41,653 nucleotides of DNA from Flavobacteriaceae bacterium (GCA_947464335.1 CANHWG010000022.1:1-41653), one strand, 5' to 3'. Positions 16,404 through 25,145 are shown, counted from the stretch's first letter. Numbers and translations are program-made. Notes: generated by a model not told the origin, from the letters alone.

Positions 16404-17090
16404 ATGAACTACGGAAAAGACCCAAGAGCGACGCTCGAAATGGCGAAGCAATTTAAAAGTTTCGCAACTAAAAAGCACGGCGTAAACAGTTTGTACTACG
16501 ATAAAATCGTGGGTAGTATGACACCTTATATTATTGAAGAACGTCAAATGAATGTGTCGCAACTAGACGTTTTCTCTCGTTTGATGATGGACAGAATCAT
16601 CTTCATGGGAACAGGAGTCGATGATTATATGGCCAACATCATTCAAGCGCAATTACTGTTTTTAGAAAGCGTCGATGCTTCTAAAGACATTCAAATCTAT
16701 ATCAACTCTCCAGGCGGAAGTGTATACGCTGGATTGGGAATTTATGACACCATGCAATACATCAAACCTGACGTAGCAACCATCTGTACCGGAATGGCTG
16801 CCTCAATGGGCGCTGTTTTATTATGTGCTGGTGCAGCAGGAAAACGTTCAGCGTTACCGCATTCAAGAGTCATGATTCACCAACCATCAGGTGGCGCATC
16901 CGGAGTAGCAACCGATATGGAAATCAACTTAAAAGAAATGTTGAAGCTGAAAGATGAATTGTATCAAATAATCTCTCATCATTCCGGACAAACATTTGAT
17001 AAAGTGCACAAAGACTCCGAACGCGATTACTGGATGATTGCTGATGAAGCCAAAGAATACGGAATGATTGATGAAGTATTAAGAAGATAA
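16404..17090 (+). CDS. clpP: ATP-dependent Clp protease proteolytic subunit
   Basis: ClpP forms the tetradecameric serine protease chamber used by ClpX and ClpA/C ATPases. The 228-residue product carries the catalytic triad: Ser134 in TGMAASMGAVLL, His159 in SRVMIHQPSGG, and Asp208 in KDSERDYWM, with the oxyanion segment YINSPGGSVYAG at about residue 99. The N-terminal about 30 residues (MNYGKDPRATLEMAKQFKSF) form a longer leader than in E. coli and may include a processed propeptide. It is followed after 72 nt by clpX; the gap is filled by a 7-bp-periodic inverted array. Confidence 0.97.
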   Translation: MNYGKDPRATLEMAKQFKSFATKKHGVNSLYYDKIVGSMTPYIIEERQMNVSQLDVFSRLMMDRIIFMGTGVDDYMANIIQAQLLFLESVDASKDIQIYINSPGGSVYAGLGIYDTMQYIKPDVATICTGMAASMGAVLLCAGAAGKRSALPHSRVMIHQPSGGASGVATDMEINLKEMLKLKDELYQIISHHSGQTFDKVHKDSERDYWMIADEAKEYGMIDEVLRR

Positions 17091-17094
17091 ATTT

Positions 17095-17159
17095 GTCGAA
17101 AGTCCAAAGTCAAATGTCGAAAGACTTTATGACTTGTGACTTTATGACTTTAGACTATA
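17095..17159. repeat. Inverted 7-bp-periodic repeat array between clpP and clpX
   Basis: Four tandem heptamers GTCGAAA, GTCCAAA, GTCAAAT, GTCGAAA (17095-17122) are followed directly by five units GACTTTAT, GACTTGT, GACTTTAT, GACTTTA, GACTATA (17123-17159). The right arm is the approximate reverse complement of the left, so a stem of about 28 bp with little or no loop is possible. The array fills nearly the whole 72-nt gap and stops 3 nt before the clpX ATG. A hairpin here could modulate clpX translation relative to clpP; this is inference. Confidence 0.8.
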
Positions 17160-17162
17160 AGA

Positions 17163-18401
17163 ATGGCAAAACAAGTTTTAGAATGTTCCTTTTGTGGACG
17201 AAAAAAACCAGAAACAAATCTATTGATTGCTGGAGTGAATGCGCATGTTTGTGACCGATGCATCGAACAGGCACATGGAATTGTGATGGAAGAATTGAAA
17301 TCGGGCGGAGCATCCATTTTAAAATCGAACTCTGATTTGATTTTGAAAAAGCCAAAAGAAATTCGTGCTTTCCTTGATCAATACGTTATTGGTCAGGACC
17401 AAACCAAAAAAGTAATGTCGGTTGCCGTCTATAATCACTATAAAAGATTGATGCAATTGCAACACGAAGAAGATGTTGAAATAGAAAAAAGCAACATCAT
17501 TATGGTAGGCCAAACCGGAACCGGAAAAACACTGGTCGCCAAAACAATTGCGCGTATGCTCGAAGTTCCTTTAGCAATTGTTGACGCAACGGTTCTAACA
17601 GAAGCAGGTTATGTTGGCGAAGATGTAGAGAGCATCTTAACCCGTTTACTACAAGCGGCCGATTACGATTTAGCGAAAGCCGAAAGAGGAATCGTTTTTA
17701 TTGATGAAATAGATAAAATCGCTCGTAAAAGTGATAATCCATCCATTACTCGAGATGTTTCGGGAGAAGGCGTGCAACAAGCTTTATTAAAATTATTAGA
17801 AGGAACTGTGGTAAACGTTCCGCCAAAAGGAGGAAGAAAACATCCGGACCAGAAATTTATAGAAGTTAATACCAAAGACATTTTATTTATTGCTGGTGGT
17901 GCTTTTGATGGTATTGAAAGAATCATTTCAAAACGGTTGAACCGACAAGCTATTGGCTATTCGACTTCTCAAAATGCGGAAGGAATTGATAAAAACAATT
18001 TACTACAATATGTAATTCCAAAAGATATCAAAGATTTTGGATTGATCCCGGAAATTATTGGTAGACTTCCCGTTTTAACACATATGGATCCTTTGGATAA
18101 GGAAACACTTCGTGCCATTTTAACACAACCAAAAAATGCGTTAATCAAGCAATACGAAAAGCTTTTCGGAATGGACGATGTGAAATTCACTATTTCCAAC
18201 GAAGCGTTAGATTACATAGTGGACAAAGCACTAGAATATAAACTTGGCGCGCGTGGTTTACGCTCGTTATGCGAAGCTATTTTAACCGATGCGATGTATG
18301 ATTTGCCCAGTTCAGACGACAAAGAGTTACATGTTGATTTAACATATACTCAAGATGCGTTAAGCAAGAATTTATTAAAGAGATTAGAAATAGCATCCTA
18401 A
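17163..18401 (+). CDS. clpX: ATP-dependent Clp protease ATP-binding subunit ClpX
   Basis: ClpX is the AAA+ unfoldase that feeds substrates to ClpP. The 412-residue protein begins with the zinc-binding domain: Cys8, Cys11, Cys30, Cys33 in [10 protein letters not shown] and HVCDRCIEQ. The AAA+ module has Walker A GQTGTGKT at residues 116-123, Walker [12 protein letters not shown] near 176-186, the pore loop in [10 protein letters not shown], and sensor and ClpP-contact regions downstream. Length and order are standard. It lies behind clpP on the same strand and ends at a strong terminator. Confidence 0.97.
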   Translation: MAKQVLECSFCGRKKPETNLLIAGVNAHVCDRCIEQAHGIVMEELKSGGASILKSNSDLILKKPKEIRAFLDQYVIGQDQTKKVMSVAVYNHYKRLMQLQHEEDVEIEKSNIIMVGQTGTGKTLVAKTIARMLEVPLAIVDATVLTEAGYVGEDVESILTRLLQAADYDLAKAERGIVFIDEIDKIARKSDNPSITRDVSGEGVQQALLKLLEGTVVNVPPKGGRKHPDQKFIEVNTKDILFIAGGAFDGIERIISKRLNRQAIGYSTSQNAEGIDKNNLLQYVIPKDIKDFGLIPEIIGRLPVLTHMDPLDKETLRAILTQPKNALIKQYEKLFGMDDVKFTISNEALDYIVDKALEYKLGARGLRSLCEAILTDAMYDLPSSDDKELHVDLTYTQDALSKNLLKRLEIAS

Positions 18402-18431
18402 AAAATCCCCTGCTTTGCAGGGGATTTTTTA
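18401..18431. terminator. Bidirectional terminator after clpX
   Basis: The stem AAAAATCCCCTGC / GCAGGGGATTTTTT with a TTT loop begins at the clpX stop and lies 20 nt from the stop of the convergent receptor gene. Its A- and T-rich ends suit both directions. Confidence 0.9.
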
Positions 18432-18450
18432 TTGACTAAATTATACCCGA

Positions 18451-20664
18451 TTACTTCACAAATCCGCCACCATTTTTAACTTTCTCCGTTTGAATATCAG
18501 TATTTTCTTTTTGGAGTCTTAAGTTTCCAAAATTATAGGTCAATGAAATTCTAAAAATTCGACTGTCTCTTTTTTCGTAAAATCGAGTATCCAAATTATT
18601 CCCGCTTACTAAAGCATTAGTTTGATTCCAATTGAATAAATCTATGGCATGCAAACCTACTTTTAATTTTTTATCCATAAACTCTCTATTAAATGAGATA
18701 CTAAATTCTTGGATAGGTTTTGTAATTCTATATATTTCCCAATTTCCAGACGGAAGTATATAATAACTTATCGAATTTTTTACATTCCACGGCAAAAGAA
18801 TCTGAGCTTCTGCGGCATAATTCCAAATAGGTTTTGCATCAAAAGGGAAATCAAATCCCGTAGTTACATTTTTAATATAGTTTATACTAAAATAGATATA
18901 ATTTAATTTGTCCATTCCAGTACTCATCCGTTTATCAAATTCTGCTTTTCCTTTAAAAATATAATCCAATGGAAGCGGGAAATTTAAAAAAGCACTAAAT
19001 GTTTTGAAACGATCAAACTGTTGAAATGTTTGAATACTTACTGGTTCTGTTGCGTTTTCATCTGCCGCAAATACAAATAGATTTTGGTCTTTTGCCACTG
19101 TATAGTTTGCACCAAGTTGCACAAACTGCATGGCGGTAACTTTAAATTCAAAATTATCAAAATACGTTGGATTTAAAAGTATGTTCCCAGTCGCGGCATT
19201 AAATTGATCAAAATTGGAACCATTAGGGTCAAGCGTTTGATAACCAGGTTGTCCAATTTTTCTAGAGTAAGAACCAATTAAATTGATAGAATTGTTTACT
19301 TCATACAATACACTAATATTGGGGAACAAATTCTGATTGTTGAAGTTTACATTCGTTGCTACATTATTAATGGTTCCTATTCTATCTACCTCAAAATTTT
19401 CAAATCGAAGTCCAAGTGTAAAATTAAATTTCTTAATTTTTTTTCTTGCCTCAGCATAAAACGCCAAATTCTTTTCTTGATAATCAAAATCGATTACAGT
19501 AGGCAAAGTAGTGTTTAAAAAATAATTTCCAAGATGATTCACGGCTAAACTATTGAACTTTCCACCGGTAGCTATGGATAAATTTAACTTTTTAAAAGGA
19601 ATTTCAAAATCATATTTTAAATAATAATTCAGTAAGTCAAAATTAGTATTGGTATCGTTAAAACTTGTTACATTATCTGAAATGGCATTAGAGGTTAGCG
19701 TAGGATTTCTGCTAAACACATTGCTAAACGCGATAACGTCAAGTGTTCTACCAATTGTGTCTAGTTTTGTTTTATATTGCAAACTAATCTCATGATTTCT
19801 GTTTTTTTCTTTAGAAATTCCGTTATTAAAATAGTCGTCAATATCGCTTCCGGTAGTAGTATTGGTAAACGTACTTCTATCGTTGGCTAGGTTTAAATTA
19901 TAATTAAATAACAAGTTCGATTTTTCACTCAATCGATAATTGGTTCCAGCTCTTAAATAAAAATTTCTATTAATGCGTTCATCAAAGCGGTTTTGTTGTA
20001 AAATCTTCTCAGGAGAAAACGCGGTAAAGGTTTGTGAATTGTTGTTTCTGTTTTCACTTTCGATATAATTATACCCAATCATCGTTTGCCAACTCAGATT
20101 TTTTTCTTTTCCGTTGAGTAAAATTTGTGGACTTGGTTTTTGGTATTTATTAAAATTATAATTGACGTTAAAACTAGCATTTATCCCTTTAAGTCTTTTG
20201 TTACTTGTAACTATATTGATTACAGAACCGCTAGAATTTGCGTCAAAAGCAGCACCGGGATTATAGATTAATTCTACCTTTTCGATAGAATTGGCAGGCA
20301 AAGAAGATAAATAATTTTCTAAATCATTACCCGTTAAAGTACTTGGCGCACCATCAATATAAACACGAACACCTCGACCATTTAAGGTAAGTCCACCAAT
20401 AGGTGATGCGATGACACCGGGAAGTCTTTTTATGGCTTCAAAGGTATTCCCAGAGTTTAAAAGTGGATTGTCTTTAACAGAAACAATGGTTTTATCAGAT
20501 TCTATTTTTAAAAATTGTTTTTTGTTGCCAAAAACAGTTACTTCTTTAAGTTCTTCTGCTTTTTTGGTTTCGGTAGAGTCTTGTTTCGTTTTGTTTTGGG
20601 GAATCTCTTGAGAATAGGTGATGATGCTTAATAATAGTAACACCGCTGATAGTAATGATTTCAT
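18451..20664 (-). CDS. TonB-dependent receptor-like outer-membrane beta-barrel protein
   Basis: The 737-residue product has a signal peptide (MKSLLSAVLLLLSIITYSQ), a short linker, and then a plug domain: KTIVSVKDNPLLNSGNTF, AIKRLPGVIASPIGG, VRVYIDGAPSTL, SIEKVELIYNPGAAFDA and GSVINIVTSNK. About 550 residues of barrel strands follow, ending ISLTYNFGNLR plus a charged tail. The N-terminal carboxypeptidase-regulatory-like domain found in many Bacteroidetes receptors is absent, and there is no SusD partner, so a SusC role is unlikely. It fits the outer-membrane beta-barrel (PF14905-like) branch. The upstream in-frame start at 20754 would put 30 non-signal residues first, so I use 20664. The substrate is unknown. 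Confidence 0.92.
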   Translation of the reverse strand: MKSLLSAVLLLLSIITYSQEIPQNKTKQDSTETKKAEELKEVTVFGNKKQFLKIESDKTIVSVKDNPLLNSGNTFEAIKRLPGVIASPIGGLTLNGRGVRVYIDGAPSTLTGNDLENYLSSLPANSIEKVELIYNPGAAFDANSSGSVINIVTSNKRLKGINASFNVNYNFNKYQKPSPQILLNGKEKNLSWQTMIGYNYIESENRNNNSQTFTAFSPEKILQQNRFDERINRNFYLRAGTNYRLSEKSNLLFNYNLNLANDRSTFTNTTTGSDIDDYFNNGISKEKNRNHEISLQYKTKLDTIGRTLDVIAFSNVFSRNPTLTSNAISDNVTSFNDTNTNFDLLNYYLKYDFEIPFKKLNLSIATGGKFNSLAVNHLGNYFLNTTLPTVIDFDYQEKNLAFYAEARKKIKKFNFTLGLRFENFEVDRIGTINNVATNVNFNNQNLFPNISVLYEVNNSINLIGSYSRKIGQPGYQTLDPNGSNFDQFNAATGNILLNPTYFDNFEFKVTAMQFVQLGANYTVAKDQNLFVFAADENATEPVSIQTFQQFDRFKTFSAFLNFPLPLDYIFKGKAEFDKRMSTGMDKLNYIYFSINYIKNVTTGFDFPFDAKPIWNYAAEAQILLPWNVKNSISYYILPSGNWEIYRITKPIQEFSISFNREFMDKKLKVGLHAIDLFNWNQTNALVSGNNLDTRFYEKRDSRIFRISLTYNFGNLRLQKENTDIQTEKVKNGGGFVK

Positions 20665-20768
20665 TGTTGATTGATTTGATTTTCTCCGCTGCGCTCCAAA
20701 TATTTTGGCTCCGGCTCGGGTGATGATTGTCCATAAGACTTCATCAATAATCAAATGTTACAGCTTTG

Positions 20769-21656
20769 TCAAATTTTATTTTGCTTTTTATAATTTACCA
20801 CTACGACACCGCTGATAATAAAAATTGTAGCAACAATAATACGACTCGTAATTATTTCATCTAAAATCAACCACCCTAAAAATAACGCTACCACTAAATT
20901 GATATACGATAAGACCACCACTTTAGTTGATGGTAATTGTGTAATCAAATAACTAAAGGCTACATAACCTACAACTGAACCAAATAACGCAAGATATACC
21001 ATTGCAATGATACTTCTTATACTCCAAGATTCTATTGAAATCGAAGGTGTAATACAAAATTGTATCGCGGTCAAAACTACACCCGCAATTAGCATTTGAA
21101 CGCAAACATTCATTAGCATTGTTAATGCGTTTTGGCTTCCTTTTTTCGTTAGTATGGTACCTATTGCCCAGGCAGAAATTGCTAAAAGAAGTGCAAAAAC
21201 TCCCTGTCTGTACTCAGGTATTAACAAGTCATTCATACTACTTTGATAGATAAGGAAAATTCCAAACATCCCCAAAAGAATTCCGAGTACGGTTTTGACA
21301 GATAGTTTTTCGTAACCCAAAATCAAATTCAAGATTAAAACACAAAACGGAGTAAATGTAGAAACTAGCGATGCGAGACCGCTGGTAATATATTTTTCGG
21401 CATAAGTGGTCAATCCGTTTGCCAAAACAATCATTAAAATTGATAAAATAAAAGCGCGTAAAAATTGTCTGGGACTTACTTTTTCTAATTTCTTTTGAGA
21501 AAATAAATAGAAAAAAATAATTGCCCCGGAGATTAAATTTCGGATTCCGGCTAAAATAAATGGTGGAATTGTCTCTACTCCTATTCGGATTCCCAAAAAG
21601 GTGGTACCCCAAAAAAAAGCGACACAAAATACGGCAAGATATAGTTTAGTTTTCAA
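20769..21656 (-). CDS. EamA/DMT family transporter
   Basis: The 295-residue protein has about ten membrane helices and two EamA repeats: FCVAFFWGTTFLGIRIGVE at the N-terminus and LLLAISAWAIGTILTKKG at about residue 155, with GSVVGYVAFSYLITQLPST and VVLSYINLVVALFLGWLILDE in the second half. Family members export metabolites or amino acids; the substrate cannot be read from sequence. Translation appears to start at TTG 21656, whose TTGA overlaps the stop of the small lipoprotein gene, a sign of translational coupling. It is the third gene behind GH3. Confidence 0.93.
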   Translation of the reverse strand: MKTKLYLAVFCVAFFWGTTFLGIRIGVETIPPFILAGIRNLISGAIIFFYLFSQKKLEKVSPRQFLRAFILSILMIVLANGLTTYAEKYITSGLASLVSTFTPFCVLILNLILGYEKLSVKTVLGILLGMFGIFLIYQSSMNDLLIPEYRQGVFALLLAISAWAIGTILTKKGSQNALTMLMNVCVQMLIAGVVLTAIQFCITPSISIESWSIRSIIAMVYLALFGSVVGYVAFSYLITQLPSTKVVVLSYINLVVALFLGWLILDEIITSRIIVATIFIISGVVVVNYKKQNKI

Positions 21657-21793
21657 GAGATTGCATTATTTACAATCACCTTTTCTTTTGGAACATCAAC
21701 TAAACAAAGCCTTCCTGGGCCGCATTTCATTCGGCGAGGACCGCAAGACACTAAAAAAAGCACAAAGAGTAAATACCAAACGAATTTTCTCAT
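21653..21793 (-). CDS. Small lipoprotein, 46 residues
   Basis: A short frame between GH3 and EamA encodes 46 residues starting MRKFVWYLLFVLFLVSCGP. It has a positively charged start, a hydrophobic core and a lipobox LVSC with Cys17, so it is predicted to be a lipoprotein of about 30 mature residues. The mature part opens with two similar units, CGPRRMK and CGPGRLC (Cys17, Cys24, Cys30), then LVDVPKEKVIVNNAIS. The ATG is 2 nt after the GH3 stop and the TGA overlaps the TTG of EamA, which strongly supports it as a real operon member. I do not recognise a family; the function is unknown. Confidence 0.78.
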   Translation of the reverse strand: MRKFVWYLLFVLFLVSCGPRRMKCGPGRLCLVDVPKEKVIVNNAIS

Positions 21794-21795
21794 TA

Positions 21796-23325
21796 CTAAA
21801 TTATTTTTTCTTCGTTCTGCATGCTTTTTAATTGCTCCAAATAATCTCTTTCGTTAGAAAGTCTCGGAATTTTGTGTTGCCCGCCCAGTTTATTATTCTC
21901 TTTCAACCAATCATAAAATAGATTTTCTCTTGCTACGTTAACTTTTAATGGATTTAGGGTCATATTATTATACCGCTTGGCTTCATAATCAGAGTTTAGT
22001 GACTGTAAATTTTCATCCAATATTTTATGAAACAGATTAACGTCTTCCGGATTTTTTTTAAACTCTATCATCCATTCATGGGCACCTTTTTCTTTGTCTT
22101 TCATAAAAATAGGAGCAACAGTATAATCTTTTACTTCGCATTGAAGTGTAGTGCACGTTTTTGCTAAAGCCATATCGGTATTCTCGACCATCAATTCCTC
22201 TCCAAAAACATTAATATGGTGTTTTGTTCTTCCCGAAACTCTAATTCTGTAAGGACTTAAAGAGGTAAACCGAATGGTGTCACCAATCATATAACGCCAA
22301 AGACCTGCGTTAGTTGTAATAACAACGGCATAATTCTTAAACAATTCAACATCAGCTAAACGAATTACTTTTTGGTTTGATGTCCCAAACGTATCCATCG
22401 GAATAAATTCATAAAAAATTCCGTAATCCAACATCAATAATAAATCATTAGAGTAATTCAAATCCTGTATCGCAAAAAAACCTTCCGATGCATTATAAAT
22501 TTCATAATATTTGAAATTATCTTGAGGCAATATCTTTTTATATTGCTCTCTATACGGTTCAAAACTTACGCCCCCATGAAAATAGACTTCTAGATTGGGC
22601 CACAATTCCATTAGATTGTCTTTCCCTGTTTCGGTCATAATTCTATTCAGCAACACTAACATCCACGAAGGAACTCCTGCAAAACTGGTGACATTTTCTA
22701 TTTTCGTTTCACTAATAATGGCGGAAAGTTTTGCTTCCCATTCGCTCATTAATGAAATTTTATTGCTGGGTGTACTACTGAATTCTGCCCAAATAGGCAT
22801 GTTCTCAATTAGTATAGCCGATAAATCTCCAAAATAAGTATTGTTATTTTCATAAATCTGTGAACTTCCGCCTAGTCGTAAACTTTTACCCAAAAACATT
22901 TCGGAGTTTTCGTTGTTATTCAAATACATACACAATAAATCCTTGCTGCCTTTGTAATGACAATCTTCGAGAGCTTCGTTACTTACCGGAATAAATTTAC
23001 TTTTGGCATTGGTCGTTCCGCTTGATTTTGCAAACCATTTTATTGGGGTATTCCAAAAGACATTTTGCGCGCCTTTTCGGGTTAGCTCAATCATCGGTTC
23101 TAAATCTTCATAAGTAGCAACAGGAACTCTTTCTGCAAAAGTTTGATACGATTTAATACTAGCAAAATCATATTTCTGACCAACAACTGTCTCCTCCGAT
23201 GAACGAATCAAGTTCATCATCAACTCTTCTTGGACTTCATGCGGATATTTTAGAAACAACTCAATTTGATGAATTCGCTGTTTTAAAACCCAAGAAGCAA
23301 TAGAATTTATTAACGGTATTGGCAT
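21796..23325 (-). CDS. GH3 auxin-responsive promoter family protein
   Basis: The 509-residue protein matches the bacterial branch of the GH3 family, acyl-adenylating enzymes of the ANL superfamily. Visible signatures are the nucleotide-binding KWFAKSSGTTNAKSKFIPVS near residue 100, VPSWMLVLLNRI near 215, YYEIYNASEGFFAIQD near 290 and LWRYMIGDTIRF near 350. Plant GH3 enzymes conjugate amino acids to jasmonate or auxin; the bacterial substrate is not known, so an acyl-acid amido synthetase activity is an inference. It is followed by a small lipoprotein and an EamA exporter in the same operon and is divergent from the DUF2797 gene across a 101-nt gap. Confidence 0.93.
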   Translation of the reverse strand: MPIPLINSIASWVLKQRIHQIELFLKYPHEVQEELMMNLIRSSEETVVGQKYDFASIKSYQTFAERVPVATYEDLEPMIELTRKGAQNVFWNTPIKWFAKSSGTTNAKSKFIPVSNEALEDCHYKGSKDLLCMYLNNNENSEMFLGKSLRLGGSSQIYENNNTYFGDLSAILIENMPIWAEFSSTPSNKISLMSEWEAKLSAIISETKIENVTSFAGVPSWMLVLLNRIMTETGKDNLMELWPNLEVYFHGGVSFEPYREQYKKILPQDNFKYYEIYNASEGFFAIQDLNYSNDLLLMLDYGIFYEFIPMDTFGTSNQKVIRLADVELFKNYAVVITTNAGLWRYMIGDTIRFTSLSPYRIRVSGRTKHHINVFGEELMVENTDMALAKTCTTLQCEVKDYTVAPIFMKDKEKGAHEWMIEFKKNPEDVNLFHKILDENLQSLNSDYEAKRYNNMTLNPLKVNVARENLFYDWLKENNKLGGQHKIPRLSNERDYLEQLKSMQNEEKII

Positions 23326-23330
23326 GTTTC

Positions 23331-23424
23331 GAATTTAGGAATTGCGAATTATGATTTTTGATTTGTAACTTTACGCTAAAATAGGAATTAAATCCTAATT
23401 CCTGATTTCTAAATCTGAATTATA
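23331..23424. repeat. 7-bp-periodic repeat array in the GH3/DUF2797 divergent gap
   Basis: Five heptamers GAATTTA, GGAATTG, CGAATTA, TGATTTT, TGATTTG (23331-23365) precede a short spacer, and six more, AGGAATT, AAATCCT, AATTCCT, GATTTCT, AAATCTG, AATTATA (23383-23424), follow. Several right-arm units are reverse complements of left-arm units, and AGGAATTA / TAATTCCT (23383-23403) forms a perfect 8-bp stem. The spacer holds TAACTTTA (23366-23373), a 7/8 match to the -7 consensus with TTG 21 nt upstream, so the array may overlap the DUF2797 promoter. It ends 2 nt before the ATG at 23427. Confidence 0.65.
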
Positions 23425-23426
23425 AT

Positions 23427-24221
23427 ATGACATACGAAGGTGTTTTGACCAAAATGCAAACTGAATTCTCTAATCCCATTCAATATTATTTGGTTTTTGA
23501 GAACAGTTTTTTGAGTTTGAATCAGTTATTAGGCAAACCATTAGAAATCAATTTTGTTGGTTATCAATGTTTAAATTGTGGTAAAAAGAAGAAGATTTTC
23601 CGTCAGGGATTTTGTTATGATTGCTTCATGAATTCTCCAGCTGCCGGTGATTGGATTATGAAACCTGAATTAAGCACTGCACATTTAGATATTGAAGACC
23701 GTGATTTGGAGTATGAAAAAAGAGTGCAATTGCAACCTCATATCGTTTATTTGGCTTTATCTAGTGATGTAAAAGTGGGAGTAACTCGAGGAACGCAAGT
23801 ACCAACCCGTTGGATAGATCAAGGCGCCATTCAAGCCATCCCGATTGTTGAAGTTCCGAATCGGTATTTAGCCGGAATAACCGAGGTTGCCTTAAAGAAT
23901 CATTATGCGGACAAAACCAATTGGCAAAAAATGCTGAAAAATGAAGTGCCTCAAGTTGATTTGATTGAGGAAAAAGCCAGTTTACAATATCTTATTCCCA
24001 AAGAAGTTCAGGAGTTTTATCATATTGAGAAAAAAAGTTTATATGAATTGCATTATCCTGTTTTGAGTTATCCAACAAAAGTAACTAGTTTGAATTTGGA
24101 TAAATCACCAAACTATTCTGGTAAACTTAGCGGAATAAAAGGTCAGTACCTACTATTTGAAGACGGAACGGTTTTTAATGTGCGGACTTTTGAGGGTTAT
24201 GTGGTGAAGATAACGGTCTAG
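23427..24221 (+). CDS. DUF2797 domain-containing protein
   Basis: The 264-residue protein has a four-Cys zinc ribbon (Cys48, Cys51, Cys63, Cys66 in CLNCGKKKK and GFCYDCF). A central segment, residues 105-160, runs [19 protein letters not shown], then RWIDQGA and [10 protein letters not shown]. The order (VY, KVG, Arg, Glu) loosely parallels GIY-YIG nucleases, but this is my pattern reading and not an established assignment. The C-terminal part contains [20 protein letters not shown] and [11 protein letters not shown], typical of DUF2797. Function unknown. It is divergent from GH3, and its stop codon shares the palindrome CTAG with the stop codon of queG. Confidence 0.9.
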   Translation: MTYEGVLTKMQTEFSNPIQYYLVFENSFLSLNQLLGKPLEINFVGYQCLNCGKKKKIFRQGFCYDCFMNSPAAGDWIMKPELSTAHLDIEDRDLEYEKRVQLQPHIVYLALSSDVKVGVTRGTQVPTRWIDQGAIQAIPIVEVPNRYLAGITEVALKNHYADKTNWQKMLKNEVPQVDLIEEKASLQYLIPKEVQEFYHIEKKSLYELHYPVLSYPTKVTSLNLDKSPNYSGKLSGIKGQYLLFEDGTVFNVRTFEGYVVKITV

Positions 24222-25144
24222 TCTTTCAAGAAATTAATATTCCTAGTCAATCCTTCCAGCTTAGTTCGTTTTACAGCTGAGTTTTTGAAGACTTTTTTAA
24301 AGGTATCTTCGGTGATTTCTTCCCAGTCTTTTTTAGAAAATGACAGTAACTCTTTATTTGGATTAAAAAGAGGTTCCTTATGTGCTTTTGAAAACCGATT
24401 CCACGGACACACATCCTGACAGACATCGCAACCAAACATCCAATCGTCCATTTTGCCTTTCATTTCTAACGGAATATTTTCTTTGAGCTCGATGGTGAAA
24501 TAGGAAATGCATTTACTCCCGTCAACGACATAAGGAGCGACAATCGCTTCGGTCGGACAAGCATCAATACAAGCGGTGCAGGTGCCGCAATGGTCGGTTG
24601 TGGCATGATCATATTCTAAATCTAAATCGACTATCAATTCGGCAATAAAGTAAAAAGAGCCCACTTGTTGTGTTAGTAAGTTGCTGTTTTTGCCAATCCA
24701 ACCCAAGCCACTTTTAGCAGCCCAAGCTTTGTCTAAAACGGGAGCAGAATCGACAAATGCTCTTCCGGAAACTTCGCCAATTTCTGTTTGGATAGTATAG
24801 AGTAACTCTTTTAGTTTCTCTTTGATGACAAAATGATAATCTTGTCCGTAAGCATATTTTGAAATCTTGTAACTTTCTGGATTTTGAACTTCTGTAGGAT
24901 AATAATTTAGCAATAATGAAATCACGCTTTTGGCACCATCAACCAACAAGGTTGGGTTCAGCCGTTTGTCGAAATGATTTTCCATATACTTCATTTCACC
25001 ATGCTGATTTTGGTTTAACCAATTCTCGAGTCGTGGTGCTTCTTCTTCTAAAAAACCCGCTTTTGAGATTCCGCAAGACAAAAAACCGAGGCGTTTGGCT
25101 TCGGATTTAATGAATTGAGTGTATTTTTCTCTATTTACGTTCAT
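24218..25144 (-). CDS. queG: Epoxyqueuosine reductase QueG
   Basis: QueG reduces epoxyqueuosine to queuosine at the tRNA wobble position, using cobalamin and two [4Fe-4S] clusters. The 308-residue product shows the family segments [20 protein letters not shown] with conserved Asp, IGKNSNLL, and the cluster ligands Cys186, Cys189, Cys192, Cys196 ([12 protein letters not shown]) and Cys239, Cys242, Cys246 (CDVCQDVCP), plus Cys212. It lacks the C-terminal HEAT-like repeats of the about 380-residue Bacillus form, as in other short QueG proteins. It lies downstream of ruvB on the same strand, separated by a repeat element. Confidence 0.95.
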   Translation of the reverse strand: MNVNREKYTQFIKSEAKRLGFLSCGISKAGFLEEEAPRLENWLNQNQHGEMKYMENHFDKRLNPTLLVDGAKSVISLLLNYYPTEVQNPESYKISKYAYGQDYHFVIKEKLKELLYTIQTEIGEVSGRAFVDSAPVLDKAWAAKSGLGWIGKNSNLLTQQVGSFYFIAELIVDLDLEYDHATTDHCGTCTACIDACPTEAIVAPYVVDGSKCISYFTIELKENIPLEMKGKMDDWMFGCDVCQDVCPWNRFSKAHKEPLFNPNKELLSFSKKDWEEITEDTFKKVFKNSAVKRTKLEGLTRNINFLKD

Positions 25145-25145
25145 A

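Noticed and set aside
20665..20754. Longer start of the TonB-receptor-like protein
   Set aside because: The 30 added residues precede a complete signal peptide and derive from a GC-rich repeat-like string (GAGCGCAGCGGA).
21601..21831. 76-codon plus-strand frame overlapping the EamA start and GH3 end
   Set aside because: It is the shadow of the small lipoprotein and its neighbours on the other strand and has no signal or domain.
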